A stretch of DNA of 23,778 nt, taken from positions 1 to 23,778 of the forward strand of contig JAFYOK010000241.1 in NCBI GenBank assembly GCA_017560175.1, in the 5' to 3' direction. The notes under the pieces were generated by a model. It was not told the origin of the DNA and did no database searches. It was given only the letters and a program-made list of their open reading frames with translations. Below are positions 7,659 to 15,512 of the stretch, piece after piece; positions within the stretch are counted from its first letter, which is position 1; every line of letters starts with the position of its first letter. The translations under genes and the position numbers were made by a program. Source of the stretch: Clostridia bacterium (GTDB lineage: Bacteria; Bacillota; Clostridia; Oscillospirales; Butyricicoccaceae).

Positions 7659-8194
7659 TATTCTATTTCCTCCCAATACATATTCATGTATGCGGCACTT
7701 TCTACTTCTTCCATTGAGGCCATATAACCGTCGAGAGCCTGTTTGATCTGGCTCCAGCCGAATCCCTTGCGGGCCAGGCTATCCGTGACCTTTTTGATTG
7801 CCGCTCGATCCGGATGGGGATTCCCCTTCAGTTTGGCGGCGATCATTTTCTGCATTTTTTCATAATCGGGCTCAAAATCTTCCAGAAGCAGATCGATCAT
7901 CTCGGATTCCAGCTGCTTCTTTTTGAGTTCCTGGGCAATTCGGCTCCTGCCCCAACCCTTGGCACGGCACTGCTCGACCACATGTTGTCCATAGGTCTCA
8001 TCGTTGAGGAAACCCAACTCGATGAGTCGTGCCACCGCATAAGCGGCATCCTCTTCTGCGATCTCCTTTTCCAGAAGTCGGTCATAAAGAGCAGCCGCGC
8101 TGCGATTTTTATAAGTCAAAACGTTTGCCGCAGTGGCAAGCGCTTTCTTTTTACTTTCCGGTGTTCCGGCCGATGTCTGCTGCTCCTGCTGCAT
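7658..8194 (-). CDS. recX: RecA regulator RecX
   Basis: 178-residue RecX family protein made of three-helix repeats (for example ALYDRLLEKEI, SRIAQELKKKQLES, GFGWSQIKQALDGYM). RecX binds RecA filaments and limits or modulates recombination activity. The ATG at 8194 lies 5 bp after the recA stop with no strong SD, fitting coupled and probably lower expression than recA. Length is within the family's normal range. The first 25 residues are polar and poorly conserved in general. Position directly after recA confirms the assignment. Confidence 0.92.
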   Translation of the reverse strand: MQQEQQTSAGTPESKKKALATAANVLTYKNRSAAALYDRLLEKEIAEEDAAYAVARLIELGFLNDETYGQHVVEQCRAKGWGRSRIAQELKKKQLESEMIDLLLEDFEPDYEKMQKMIAAKLKGNPHPDRAAIKKVTDSLARKGFGWSQIKQALDGYMASMEEVESAAYMNMYWEEIE

Positions 8195-8199
8195 GACGA

Positions 8200-9315
8200 T
8201 TATGCTTCGTCATCCTCAAAGTCATCGGCGAAGATCTCAACACCGCCTCTGCCCTTCTTCTCAGGTTCGGCAGCCTTGGGCGCTGCAGGAACCTCTGCCT
8301 TCTTGGCCGCAGGCTTGTCTTCTCCCTGCATCTCCTTGCTCATGAGCTTTTCCTTGATCTTGCGCTCCAGCTCATCCGCCTCTTCGGGATGTTCCTTGAA
8401 ATACTGCTTTGCATTATCACGACCCTGACCCAGACGGATTTCTCCCATATAGAACCATGCGCCGGCCTTCTGGACAAAGCCCAGCTTGACGCCGACATCC
8501 AGCAGCTCGCCAACCTTGGAGATACCTTCACCGAACATGATATCGAATTCGGCCTCTTTAAAGGGAGGTGCGATCTTGTTCTTGACGACCTTGGCACGGG
8601 TGCGGTTACCGATGGGCATGGTACCGTTCTTCAGCTGTTCAACGCGGCGGATTTCTACGCGGACCGACGAATAGAACTTCAGCGCACGGCCACCGGTGGT
8701 AACTTCGGGATTGCCATACATAACGCCAATCTTCTCGCGCAGCTGGTTGATGAAGATAACAACACAGTTGGACTTGGAAATGGCACCGGTCAGCTTACGC
8801 AGCGCCTGAGACATCAGACGGGCATGCAGACCGACAAAGCTGTCGCCCATATCGCCTTCGATCTCTGCCTTGGGAACCAGTGCAGCGACCGAGTCAACGA
8901 CCAGAACATCGATGGCGCCCGAACGAACCAAAGCCTCGGCAATCTCCAGGGCCTGCTCACCATTGTCGGGCTGTGCGACCAGAAGGCTATCGATATCAAC
9001 ACCCAGCGCCTTGGCATAGACGGGATCAAGTGCATGCTCGGCATCAATGAAAGCAGCTTCGCCGCCCTTCTTCTGTGCCGACGCGATAACATGTAATGCA
9101 ATGGTTGTTTTACCGGAACTTTCAGGGCCGTAGATCTCTACGATACGTCCCTTGGGAACACCGCCGATACCCAGCGCGACGTCCAGCGACAACGAGCCGG
9201 TGGAAACAGCTTCTACGTTCAGCGCTGCTGTTTCACCCAAACGCATGACTGCGCCCTTGCCATACTGCTTATCAAGCTGCTGCAGTGCGGTCTCCAATGC
9301 TTTTTTCTTATCCAT
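8200..9315 (-). CDS. recA: Recombinase RecA
   Basis: 371-residue RecA: forms ATP-dependent filaments on single-stranded DNA, catalyses strand exchange and triggers LexA self-cleavage. Walker A GPESSGKT is at 63-70. The Walker-B-type VLVVDSVAALVPKAEIEG, the L2 loop region and FINQLREKIGVMYGNPE are intact. The C-terminal tail is acidic (FADDFEDDEA), as in other RecA proteins. The frame allows a GTG at 9324, but ATG at 9315 has GAGG eight bases ahead and gives the typical MDKKKALE start. The gene has its own promoter with an SOS-type operator and leads into recX. Confidence 0.99.
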   Translation of the reverse strand: MDKKKALETALQQLDKQYGKGAVMRLGETAALNVEAVSTGSLSLDVALGIGGVPKGRIVEIYGPESSGKTTIALHVIASAQKKGGEAAFIDAEHALDPVYAKALGVDIDSLLVAQPDNGEQALEIAEALVRSGAIDVLVVDSVAALVPKAEIEGDMGDSFVGLHARLMSQALRKLTGAISKSNCVVIFINQLREKIGVMYGNPEVTTGGRALKFYSSVRVEIRRVEQLKNGTMPIGNRTRAKVVKNKIAPPFKEAEFDIMFGEGISKVGELLDVGVKLGFVQKAGAWFYMGEIRLGQGRDNAKQYFKEHPEEADELERKIKEKLMSKEMQGEDKPAAKKAEVPAAPKAAEPEKKGRGGVEIFADDFEDDEA

Positions 9316-9360
9316 AAGTTCCACCTCATATATCAGAATCTGTATTTTTCTATGCGGATC

Positions 9361-9375
9361 GGGAGACTTGCTCCC
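9361..9375 (-). other. Small hairpin in the recA leader
   Basis: GGGAG and CTCCC form a 5-bp stem with a 5-base loop near the predicted 5' end of the recA mRNA, about 45 bases before the start codon. It may stabilise the transcript end. It does not cover the SD and has no T-run. Confidence 0.3.
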
Positions 9376-9383
9376 CTACGGAT

Positions 9384-9412
9384 ATTTTATCACACCCGAA
9401 CGGGTTCTGCAA
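9384..9412 (-). promoter_or_regulatory. recA promoter
   Basis: TTGCAG (complement of 9407-9412), a 17-base spacer and TAAAAT (complement of 9384-9389) make a reasonable sigma-A promoter. The -35 lies inside the last codons of prmC, and the -10 begins one base after the prmC stop codon. The -35 overlaps the SOS-type operator at 9409-9422. Predicted leader length is about 60 bases. Confidence 0.65.
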
Positions 9413-10391
9413 CGTTTGTTCGATTTTCTTCCGTCCCATTTTCCGGACAGTTCTCTTCCTTTTCAGCCTCGATTTCATCAAGGATCTCCTCTGCATTCAG
9501 TTCATGCAGTTCCTCTTCCATCGGCTCGATCGAATACGGTACGACACCGCAGACGACACGTTCGATTCCGGTCAGATCTTTAAAGATCGTGATGTCTTCA
9601 AAGCCTGCGGCCAACATGATATCTCGAACATCTTCATGCTGGGAAAGTCCGACTTCAAACATCAGTGCACCGCCTTCTTTAACGGCAGGACGGAAGTTCG
9701 TGCAGATGGCACGGTAAAGATCCAGGCCATCCTCTCCGCCATCCAACGCCAGGTGAGGCTCATTCTGCACCTCGATATCAAGGGTAGGAATCTCACTTGT
9801 AGGAATATAGGGCGGATTGCAGACGATCAGATCAAAGGAGCCGAACTGCGACGGACAGGGCTGCAGGGCATCACAAATCGATACATTTGCAGCATTGGTC
9901 ACACGATGAAAAATCGTATTCTCCTTGGCGACCTTGAGCGCCTTTTCCGAAATATCGGCCAACAGACAGGAAATGGGATTGCGTGCAAAGCGTGTAATGG
10001 AAATACCGATACAGCCTGTGCCGCAGCACAGATCAAGCACACGAGCCTTTTCCTTGGAATTGACAAAAGCCAGCGCCGAATCAACCAGTGTTTCGGTATC
10101 GGCACGAGGGATCAGCGTGTCCTCAGTTACCTTGAATTCCAGACCGTAAAACTCCCATCGACCGGTGATATGCTGCAAAGGCACGCCCGACAGGCGGCGC
10201 TCAACCAACTTCTGGATCTCTGTGATTTTAGGATCAAACAGATATTCTCTTTTTTTTGTGAAAAATGTATTTTCGTCTATACCCAGGGCAAAACAGACCA
10301 GTTCTCTGGCCTCAATATCGCTACCGGCGATATTTGCCTGGCGAAGTGTGCGACGTGTATCAAGATATACGTCGTTGATCGTAGTTACCAC
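9390..10391 (-). CDS. prmC: Peptide chain release factor N5-glutamine methyltransferase PrmC
   Basis: 333-residue SAM-dependent enzyme that methylates the GGQ glutamine of release factors. The N-terminal helical substrate domain (about 1-90) is followed by SAM motif I LDLCCGTGCIGI (119-130) and the diagnostic NPPY at 192-195. Most PrmC proteins are about 280-290 residues; this one has an extra, strongly acidic tail (about 288-325) ending EENRTNVAEPVRV, whose codons contain the recA operator and -35. GTG start at 10391 with an SD-like AGGAGAGG upstream; it overlaps the DUF1385 gene by 7 bp. prfA is not adjacent in this window. Confidence 0.94.
   Translation of the reverse strand: MVTTINDVYLDTRRTLRQANIAGSDIEARELVCFALGIDENTFFTKKREYLFDPKITEIQKLVERRLSGVPLQHITGRWEFYGLEFKVTEDTLIPRADTETLVDSALAFVNSKEKARVLDLCCGTGCIGISITRFARNPISCLLADISEKALKVAKENTIFHRVTNAANVSICDALQPCPSQFGSFDLIVCNPPYIPTSEIPTLDIEVQNEPHLALDGGEDGLDLYRAICTNFRPAVKEGGALMFEVGLSQHEDVRDIMLAAGFEDITIFKDLTGIERVVCGVVPYSIEPMEEELHELNAEEILDEIEAEKEENCPENGTEENRTNVAEPVRV
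9409..9422 (-). promoter_or_regulatory. LexA (SOS) box of recA
   Basis: CGAACAAACGTTGC on the minus strand matches 13 of 14 positions of the Bacillus-type LexA/DinR consensus CGAACRNRYGTTYC; only the penultimate base deviates. It overlaps the -35 of the recA promoter, where a repressor would block RNA polymerase. It is read in frame as part of the prmC C-terminal codons. lexA itself is not in the window. Confidence 0.75.
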
Positions 10392-11317
10392 TTGTCTTCA
10401 TCCTCTCCTTCGGGAATGACGCGCTTGATGGCATCAATGGCAACTTCGATCATGTTGTCATCGGGCTCAACAGTTGTAAAGCGCTGCATAAAAAGGCCGG
10501 GGGCTGTTGCAATTTTAGAAATGATGTTATCCATACGGCCGACGGCACGGTTGATTTCGTAGCTGATGCCAACGATAACCGGTACCATAGCCAGACGGAT
10601 CAGAAGACGCATCCATACGCTGCTCCATGTAAAGACCGACATGACCAGCGTTGTAATCATAACAACGACAAACATAAAGCTGGTACCGCAGCGCGGATGG
10701 AGACGGCTCTGCTTGCGGACATTCTCAACGGTCAGTTCCAGGCCGGCTTCATAACAATAGATGGTCTTGTGCTCGGCACCATGGTACATATAGGTGCGAT
10801 GAACATCCGACTGCTTGGAAGTCAGGATAACAAAGGCCATAAAGACCGAAATGCGCACGCAGCCTTCCAGCAGATTCTTTAAGAAATTGCTCTCGATTGC
10901 AGAAAACAGACCGGCAATGATGGTAGGCAGCAGGATGAAAAGTCCAACCGGCATAACGCAGCCGATGATGACAGCAATCATCATCATGGCATCGTCTACT
11001 CTCTGCTTGCCAAACTTTCCATAAATCCATTTTTCGAACCTGGAAGGCGTGTAATCCTCTTCATCCTCAAAGAAGGATGCCGAATACTCCAGCGCCGATA
11101 CGCCGTATTTCATAGAATCCCAGAGATTGACGGCACCGCGGATAAACGGCAGCTGCCAGAAAGGCGCATGGCTGTTGGTGCCGATGGGCTCTTCTTTAAC
11201 AACATGCTCGCCGTTCTTTTTACGAACAACGATGGCTGTCTTTTGGGGGCCGCGCATCAGGATGCCTTCGATCAGAGCCTGGCCGCCAATGGTGGTTCTT
11301 TTTTTGATCTCACTCAT
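10385..11317 (-). CDS. DUF1385 (YqhQ-like) polytopic membrane protein
   Basis: 310-residue DUF1385 family protein, the type called YqhQ in Bacillus; its biochemical role is not established. Family hallmarks are GGQALIEGILMRGP (11-24), HGAEHK (179-184) and HPRCGTS (207-213). The His, Glu and Cys residues could bind metal, which is inference. About four membrane spans are visible (near 110-140, 153-166, 213-231 and 235-253). The ATG at 11317 overlaps the sensor-kinase stop as ATGA. Next to prmC is the common clostridial arrangement. Co-translation with a two-component system is less usual. Confidence 0.9.
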   Translation of the reverse strand: MSEIKKRTTIGGQALIEGILMRGPQKTAIVVRKKNGEHVVKEEPIGTNSHAPFWQLPFIRGAVNLWDSMKYGVSALEYSASFFEDEEDYTPSRFEKWIYGKFGKQRVDDAMMMIAVIIGCVMPVGLFILLPTIIAGLFSAIESNFLKNLLEGCVRISVFMAFVILTSKQSDVHRTYMYHGAEHKTIYCYEAGLELTVENVRKQSRLHPRCGTSFMFVVVMITTLVMSVFTWSSVWMRLLIRLAMVPVIVGISYEINRAVGRMDNIISKIATAPGLFMQRFTTVEPDDNMIEVAIDAIKRVIPEGEDEDKW

Positions 11318-12756
11318 AAATTGGTTACGCTTTCTCCCGATTCTGCGGGAATGGTAATGGTGATCTCTGTTCCCTCTCCATAAACGCTGGCAACATCCAG
11401 GCTGCCTTCATGGAGGGTAATGATCTCGTTGCAGACAGCCAGGCCAATGCCTGCACCTCTGCCTTTGGCGCTGCCTTTAAAGAACTTTTCCTTTACAAAG
11501 GGAAGTTCATCTTCGGGAATACCAACGCCATGATCGACAACGCGAACAACGGCGTTGCCGCCTTCTGCCACAATAGAGATGTCTACGCTGTCGCCATCCT
11601 TGCCGTATTTACCGGCATTGTCGATAACATTAAGAAAAACCTGTTTGAGACGATTGCGGTCGCCGACGACCATGACCGGAAGCTCGGTTTCATGGTAACG
11701 AATGGCCAGGCCATTCTGCCGCAGCATATCATTATAGGTAAATACTGCATCATACAGGATACCGCGCAAATCAAACAACTCGGTCTGCAGACGCATACGG
11801 CCGCTTTCGATGCGGGAAAAGTCCAGCAGCTCCTCGACCATTTGAGAAAGACGACGTGTCTCTTTCTTGATGATCTCCAGGCCGGCTGTCGCTGTCTGCG
11901 TATCGGTCAGGTCACTTTCAATGGTCTCGGCCCAACCGCCAATGGCGGTCAGCGGTGTACGAAGTTCGTGAGAGACCGACGAAATAAAGTCATTTTTGAC
12001 CTTTTCCATACGGGCGATCTCGCTGGACATATTATTGATGGTTTCGCAAAGTTCACCGATCTCATCGTCAAATGCCACATCCAAACGAGCACCATACTGA
12101 CCCTTGGCAATGCGGCGGGCAAGTTCATTGATCTGCAGAACAGGATTGACGATAGAACGGATGAAAAACTGATTGGTCAGCATGACCAGAGCGACAATCG
12201 CCGCCGCACCCAGAAACAGACCCACATTCAGACGGGTCAGCTGGCTATCCAGCAATCTGAGCGATGTGACATAACGGACAGCACCGATGAAGGTATTGCT
12301 TTCACCTGTGTAAATAGGCGCTGTTACGGCCATGATGTGTTCTCCGGTCAGACGGTCATTTCCGATAAATGTCGAGATCTCGCCTGTACTGAGGGCATCT
12401 CCAACATCATCTGCCGTCGGCACAAAGCCGGCCGACAGACCGGTAGAAGAAAACATGACATGGCCATAGCGGTCGATGACCTGCATCTCGATCTTGTCCT
12501 TATCGGTAAAATCTCTGACAAGATTATTTGCCCAGTAATAAAAGGCATCATAGTCTTCGCTCATATACTGCCGGATGATCTTGGAGGTATTGGACGCACG
12601 GCTGTAAAGGCTCGATCGTACCGAACTGGTATAGTAATTGCCGATCGATACCGATGCCAATGAAAATATGCAGACAATAACAATGGCAATTACGCTGAGG
12701 TTATTGATCAGCCAACGGCGCTTGATGCCCTTGGTAAAATCGGTGATCCTTCGCAC
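11314..12756 (-). CDS. Membrane sensor histidine kinase
   Basis: 480-residue kinase that would phosphorylate the response regulator encoded just upstream. A first membrane span at about 16-39 is followed by an extracytoplasmic sensor region of about 140 residues, a second span (178-195), HAMP (196-250), the HisKA box SSVSHELRTPLT with His263, an N-box (NVIDNAGKYG), G1 DHGVGIP (408-414) and G2 GAGIGLAV. It resembles the PhoR/ResE/WalK class. The frame reaches a GTG at 12795, but GTG at 12756 has AGGAGG six bases upstream and is preferred. Downstream DUF1385 starts in an ATGA overlap. The ligand is unknown. Confidence 0.93.
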   Translation of the reverse strand: MRRITDFTKGIKRRWLINNLSVIAIVIVCIFSLASVSIGNYYTSSVRSSLYSRASNTSKIIRQYMSEDYDAFYYWANNLVRDFTDKDKIEMQVIDRYGHVMFSSTGLSAGFVPTADDVGDALSTGEISTFIGNDRLTGEHIMAVTAPIYTGESNTFIGAVRYVTSLRLLDSQLTRLNVGLFLGAAAIVALVMLTNQFFIRSIVNPVLQINELARRIAKGQYGARLDVAFDDEIGELCETINNMSSEIARMEKVKNDFISSVSHELRTPLTAIGGWAETIESDLTDTQTATAGLEIIKKETRRLSQMVEELLDFSRIESGRMRLQTELFDLRGILYDAVFTYNDMLRQNGLAIRYHETELPVMVVGDRNRLKQVFLNVIDNAGKYGKDGDSVDISIVAEGGNAVVRVVDHGVGIPEDELPFVKEKFFKGSAKGRGAGIGLAVCNEIITLHEGSLDVASVYGEGTEITITIPAESGESVTNL

Positions 12757-12813
12757 GTCTCTCCTCCTCTCTTCCGAGCTTCTTGGGTTCAACACCCACT
12801 TACAGGTCTGGCT

Positions 12814-13515
12814 TTAGCCTTCCCACTTATAGCCGTAACCCCAGATGGTCATAATGTGCTTGGGCTGTGCGGCATCATCTTCTACTTTCACACGCAGACG
12901 TCGCATATTGACATCAACGATCTTGGGATCACCCTGATAGTTTTCACCCCAGACCAGCTTCATCAATTCTTCACGGGACATAGCCTTACCGACATTCTTC
13001 AGGAATGTCTTGATGATAAGGAACTCGACCTGTGTGATCTCAATCTTCTTTCCGGACTTGCTGAGTTCACGACTGCGCAGATTGAGGCTGAACTCACCCG
13101 ATGTCAGTACCTCGGGATCGGCCGGTGCTGCCTGCATAATATCGCCGCCCAAACGACGGTAGAGCGCATCGACACGCGCCACCAGCTCTGCAACCGAAAA
13201 GGGCTTGACGACATAGTCATCCGCACCGGTCATAAATCCATTGACACGGTCAGCCTCCTGGCCCATAGCTGTCAGCATGATAATGCCCATACGGCTGCCC
13301 AATCCGCGGATACGGCGGCAGACCTCAAAGCCCTCGATATCGGGCAACATGACATCCAGGATGGCAATAGCAACATCATCGTGATCCTTGATGTATTCAA
13401 CAACAGGCTCGCCATGGTCAAACTCGACGGTCTCATAACCGGCACGTTTAAGATTGATAACGACAAACTTGCGGATATTTTCTTCGTCTTCCAAAATCAG
13501 AACTTTCTTGTTCAT
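12814..13515 (-). CDS. OmpR/PhoB-family response regulator
   Basis: 233-residue DNA-binding response regulator. The receiver domain shows acidic Glu9/Asp10, phospho-acceptor Asp54 (AILDVMLPD), Thr82 and Lys104 (VVKPFS). The winged-helix output domain ends KVEDDAAQPKHIMTIWGYGY, typical of OmpR/PhoB. The ATG at 13515 overlaps the lipoprotein stop as ATGA and has GGAGG ten bases upstream, so the longer frame to 13539 is not used. It is 57 bp upstream of its kinase. No obvious tandem direct repeat for its own binding was seen nearby. Confidence 0.95.
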   Translation of the reverse strand: MNKKVLILEDEENIRKFVVINLKRAGYETVEFDHGEPVVEYIKDHDDVAIAILDVMLPDIEGFEVCRRIRGLGSRMGIIMLTAMGQEADRVNGFMTGADDYVVKPFSVAELVARVDALYRRLGGDIMQAAPADPEVLTSGEFSLNLRSRELSKSGKKIEITQVEFLIIKTFLKNVGKAMSREELMKLVWGENYQGDPKIVDVNMRRLRVKVEDDAAQPKHIMTIWGYGYKWEG

Positions 13516-14876
13516 CCTCCGTACGCCTCCAACGTCCATTCTGTCTCAATAGTTTTAAATGCCGCAAGAACCTCTTCATCGGTCAGGGCATATTTGCCAT
13601 GGGCATCGCCCAAAGAATAAGCATAAAGCAATCCATCTTTTCGCAGGATCTCCGTGGCCTCATAGGTAGAAAGATAGGCCTGCTGATTATCTCCCGAGAA
13701 AATATAAAGGGTCAGGATAGTATTCTCCTCTCCAGCTGCCGGCAGATCATTGATAGAATAACTGTCGGGCAACACGAAAAAGCTGGTTTTGACCAGACGA
13801 GAATAACGATTCATCTGAACGACCACGCGGTCATCCCATGAATCGGGCCAAAGGAAATACCAATCATCTGACGGCATGTGGTAGGTATACATCCTGCGCA
13901 CGGCATTTCCCTTTTCATTAAAGCGCACCCACGCAAGCTTGCTCTTTTCGTCAGGATAGAGCGCACTCATCATGCTGGAGGCTTTCGGTACTTCCAGAAT
14001 ACCATCGTTGTCGATGTCCTTACAGAAGACTTCTACCGAACGCCAGGTTGCGATACCCGATCCGCTGTCCCGATGACGGGTCAGATTATGGAGCTTTCCA
14101 TCGGCTCCGTAGGTGATGACATCGGTAACAAAACCGCCGCCATAGGAAACACTATCCAGAAAAACAGCATTTCTGCTTTCGTCGAAACGGCCCAAGGTCA
14201 TCTGCGAAATGCTGCGTGCCTCATTGCACAAAGGCGTTTCACTTTCCAGTACGTAAGTATTTCCCTGCGCTTCATATACACGCAGAGAAAGCTGTCCTCC
14301 GCTCTGATCCTTGACGGCAAAGCAAAGTTCGTCCTTGGAATCGCCGTTAAAATCTCCCACGAGAATGCCCGAATACTGTACGCTGAGAACCTTTTCCATT
14401 CCCTGCGCCGCAAAGGTATATACGGTCATACCATAGTTATTGCTCTCGTCAATGCCCCAGCAGACAGCCAGCGATTTCTCGCCGGTCACCGAGGAGACGG
14501 GATAATATATCGAATGAAGGGTCAGGCCCACCGCTTCGGCCGAGCCGATTTCTTCATAATCGTCTTTATTTTTGCGATAAGCCTTAATCAGATAATTTCC
14601 ATCAAGGTCTCTGAAAAAGGCAATATATTCATTTTTGCTGTCGCCATCAAGATCGACCTGCTGGATCGACTGGCGATTGGCACCGCTTTCTGCGGCTGCC
14701 GAAACGGCCCCTGTTTCCAGGACCTTATTGATCTGGCTCTGCAGCTCGATGTGTTCGGCAGGAAGGCTGGGCAAAGCCAAAAGGCCGTCGCCATACTGAA
14801 TGGCGCAGCCTGACAAAAATACCGTGCCACAGAGAGCGGCCGCGGCAGTGATCAGTTTTTTAAAGGAAATATTCAT
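13512..14876 (-). CDS. Secreted lipoprotein with FG-GAP/VCBS-like calcium-binding repeats
   Basis: 454-residue product starting MNISFKKLITAAAALCGTVF with lipobox LSGC (lipidated Cys24), so it is anchored outside the membrane. Three DxDxD-type loops, DLDGDSKNE (75-83), DFNGDSKDE (175-183) and DIDNDGILE (287-295), match the calcium-binding part of FG-GAP/VCBS propeller blades. No catalytic motif is seen. The frame extends to 14948, but that would read through the terminator hairpin, and the ATG at 14876 has AGGGA upstream and a signal peptide. It overlaps the response-regulator start (ATGA), suggesting it serves the two-component system as sensor partner or target. That role is inference. Confidence 0.85.
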   Translation of the reverse strand: MNISFKKLITAAAALCGTVFLSGCAIQYGDGLLALPSLPAEHIELQSQINKVLETGAVSAAAESGANRQSIQQVDLDGDSKNEYIAFFRDLDGNYLIKAYRKNKDDYEEIGSAEAVGLTLHSIYYPVSSVTGEKSLAVCWGIDESNNYGMTVYTFAAQGMEKVLSVQYSGILVGDFNGDSKDELCFAVKDQSGGQLSLRVYEAQGNTYVLESETPLCNEARSISQMTLGRFDESRNAVFLDSVSYGGGFVTDVITYGADGKLHNLTRHRDSGSGIATWRSVEVFCKDIDNDGILEVPKASSMMSALYPDEKSKLAWVRFNEKGNAVRRMYTYHMPSDDWYFLWPDSWDDRVVVQMNRYSRLVKTSFFVLPDSYSINDLPAAGEENTILTLYIFSGDNQQAYLSTYEATEILRKDGLLYAYSLGDAHGKYALTDEEVLAAFKTIETEWTLEAYGG

Positions 14877-14905
14877 GAGTATCGATCCCTGTTGATTACA
14901 AATAA

Positions 14906-14942
14906 ACCCCTTGGAAATCGCTTTCGACGATCTCCAAGGGGT
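14906..14942 (-). terminator. Terminator-like hairpin after the P-loop gene
   Basis: A perfect 10-bp stem (14906-14915 with 14933-14942) has a loop that can itself form ATCG/CGAT pairs. On the minus strand it is followed by TTATTTGTAA, only moderately T-rich. It ends the P-loop transcript but sits only 30 bp before the lipoprotein start, with no clear promoter in between, so partial read-through may feed the lipoprotein-kinase operon. Confidence 0.7.
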
Positions 14943-14963
14943 GGGCATCGATCATTCGATCAA

Positions 14964-15377
14964 TTAGAAGAACTTTTTGATGCCTTCGGGAGCAGTAGCA
15001 TCGTCGGCGCTGATCATGATTGTGAACTTGAGACCTGTAGCTTCGCCGAAACGCTCCAGCTTAGCCAGGAACTCAACAGCCTTGGCATCATCATCTTCAC
15101 CGGTCAGCTTGTAAAGGCTGTCGATGAACATATGTGTGATGTCATAGTTGCCGGAGTAGACGCCGCAGATGTAAGCGAAGATTGTGTCATAGCTCAGAGC
15201 CATGGGATAATCGGAAATATCGATCAGCTTAGCGCTGTACTTGATGTTGAATCTCAGATTCTGGCCCTTCTCGATGCAGACAACATTGCCGGCTTCTTCA
15301 TTAACGGCCTTGTTGACCAGATCGGCCATCTTCTTTGTCTTGCCTGTGCCGGGAGCACCCATAATAACCTTAACCAT
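14964..15377 (-). CDS. Small orphan P-loop NTPase-like protein
   Basis: 137-residue protein with a perfect Walker A GAPGTGKT at 7-14 and a Walker-B-like strand THMFIDSLYKL in the middle, followed by a late strand KFTIMISADD. This is close to a minimal RecA-like P-loop core with no added domain. I associate similar small proteins with Clostridia, where they are labelled hypothetical ATP-binding, but no function is known to me. The ATG at 15377 has a perfect GGAGG. It forms its own unit, with two candidate promoters and a leader hairpin upstream and a terminator downstream. Confidence 0.85.
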   Translation of the reverse strand: MVKVIMGAPGTGKTKKMADLVNKAVNEEAGNVVCIEKGQNLRFNIKYSAKLIDISDYPMALSYDTIFAYICGVYSGNYDITHMFIDSLYKLTGEDDDAKAVEFLAKLERFGEATGLKFTIMISADDATAPEGIKKFF

Positions 15378-15405
15378 AAATCGTATCCTCCTTTGTTTTT
15401 ATATA

Positions 15406-15434
15406 ATGATAACACGAAATGTCAGTTTCAACAA
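15406..15434 (-). promoter_or_regulatory. Second candidate promoter of the P-loop gene
   Basis: TTGTTG (complement of 15429-15434), a 17-base spacer and TATCAT (complement of 15406-15411). It would give a leader of about 20 bases. It is weaker than the distal promoter and may be chance in A+T-rich DNA. Confidence 0.4.
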
Positions 15435-15449
15435 CAGCTTATTTGGTAA

Positions 15450-15471
15450 ATCGGAAAAATATTTTCCCGAT
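15450..15471 (-). promoter_or_regulatory. Leader hairpin of the P-loop gene
   Basis: In minus-strand RNA, AUCGGGAAAA pairs with UUUUUCCGAU, one pair being G-U, around a very short loop. It lies in the long leader from the distal promoter and upstream of the proximal one. No T-run follows the stem, so termination is not expected. A role in mRNA stability or regulator binding is possible. Confidence 0.4.
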
Positions 15472-15512
15472 ACACTGTGTCCATAATAACTTACTTCATT
15501 CGGGTCTAAATC

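Noticed and set aside
6339..7727. 462-codon plus-strand frame opposite rimO
   Set aside because: A mirror frame of a certain radical SAM gene; no independent support.
9393..9404. ACCCG-TT-CGGGT-like inverted repeat in the recA promoter spacer as a second LexA site
   Set aside because: GAAC and GTTC are separated by only two bases rather than the four required for Bacillus-type LexA; a chance palindrome in the prmC codons is more likely.
11410..12663. 417-codon plus-strand frame opposite the histidine kinase
   Set aside because: Antisense shadow; the kinase has all catalytic boxes.
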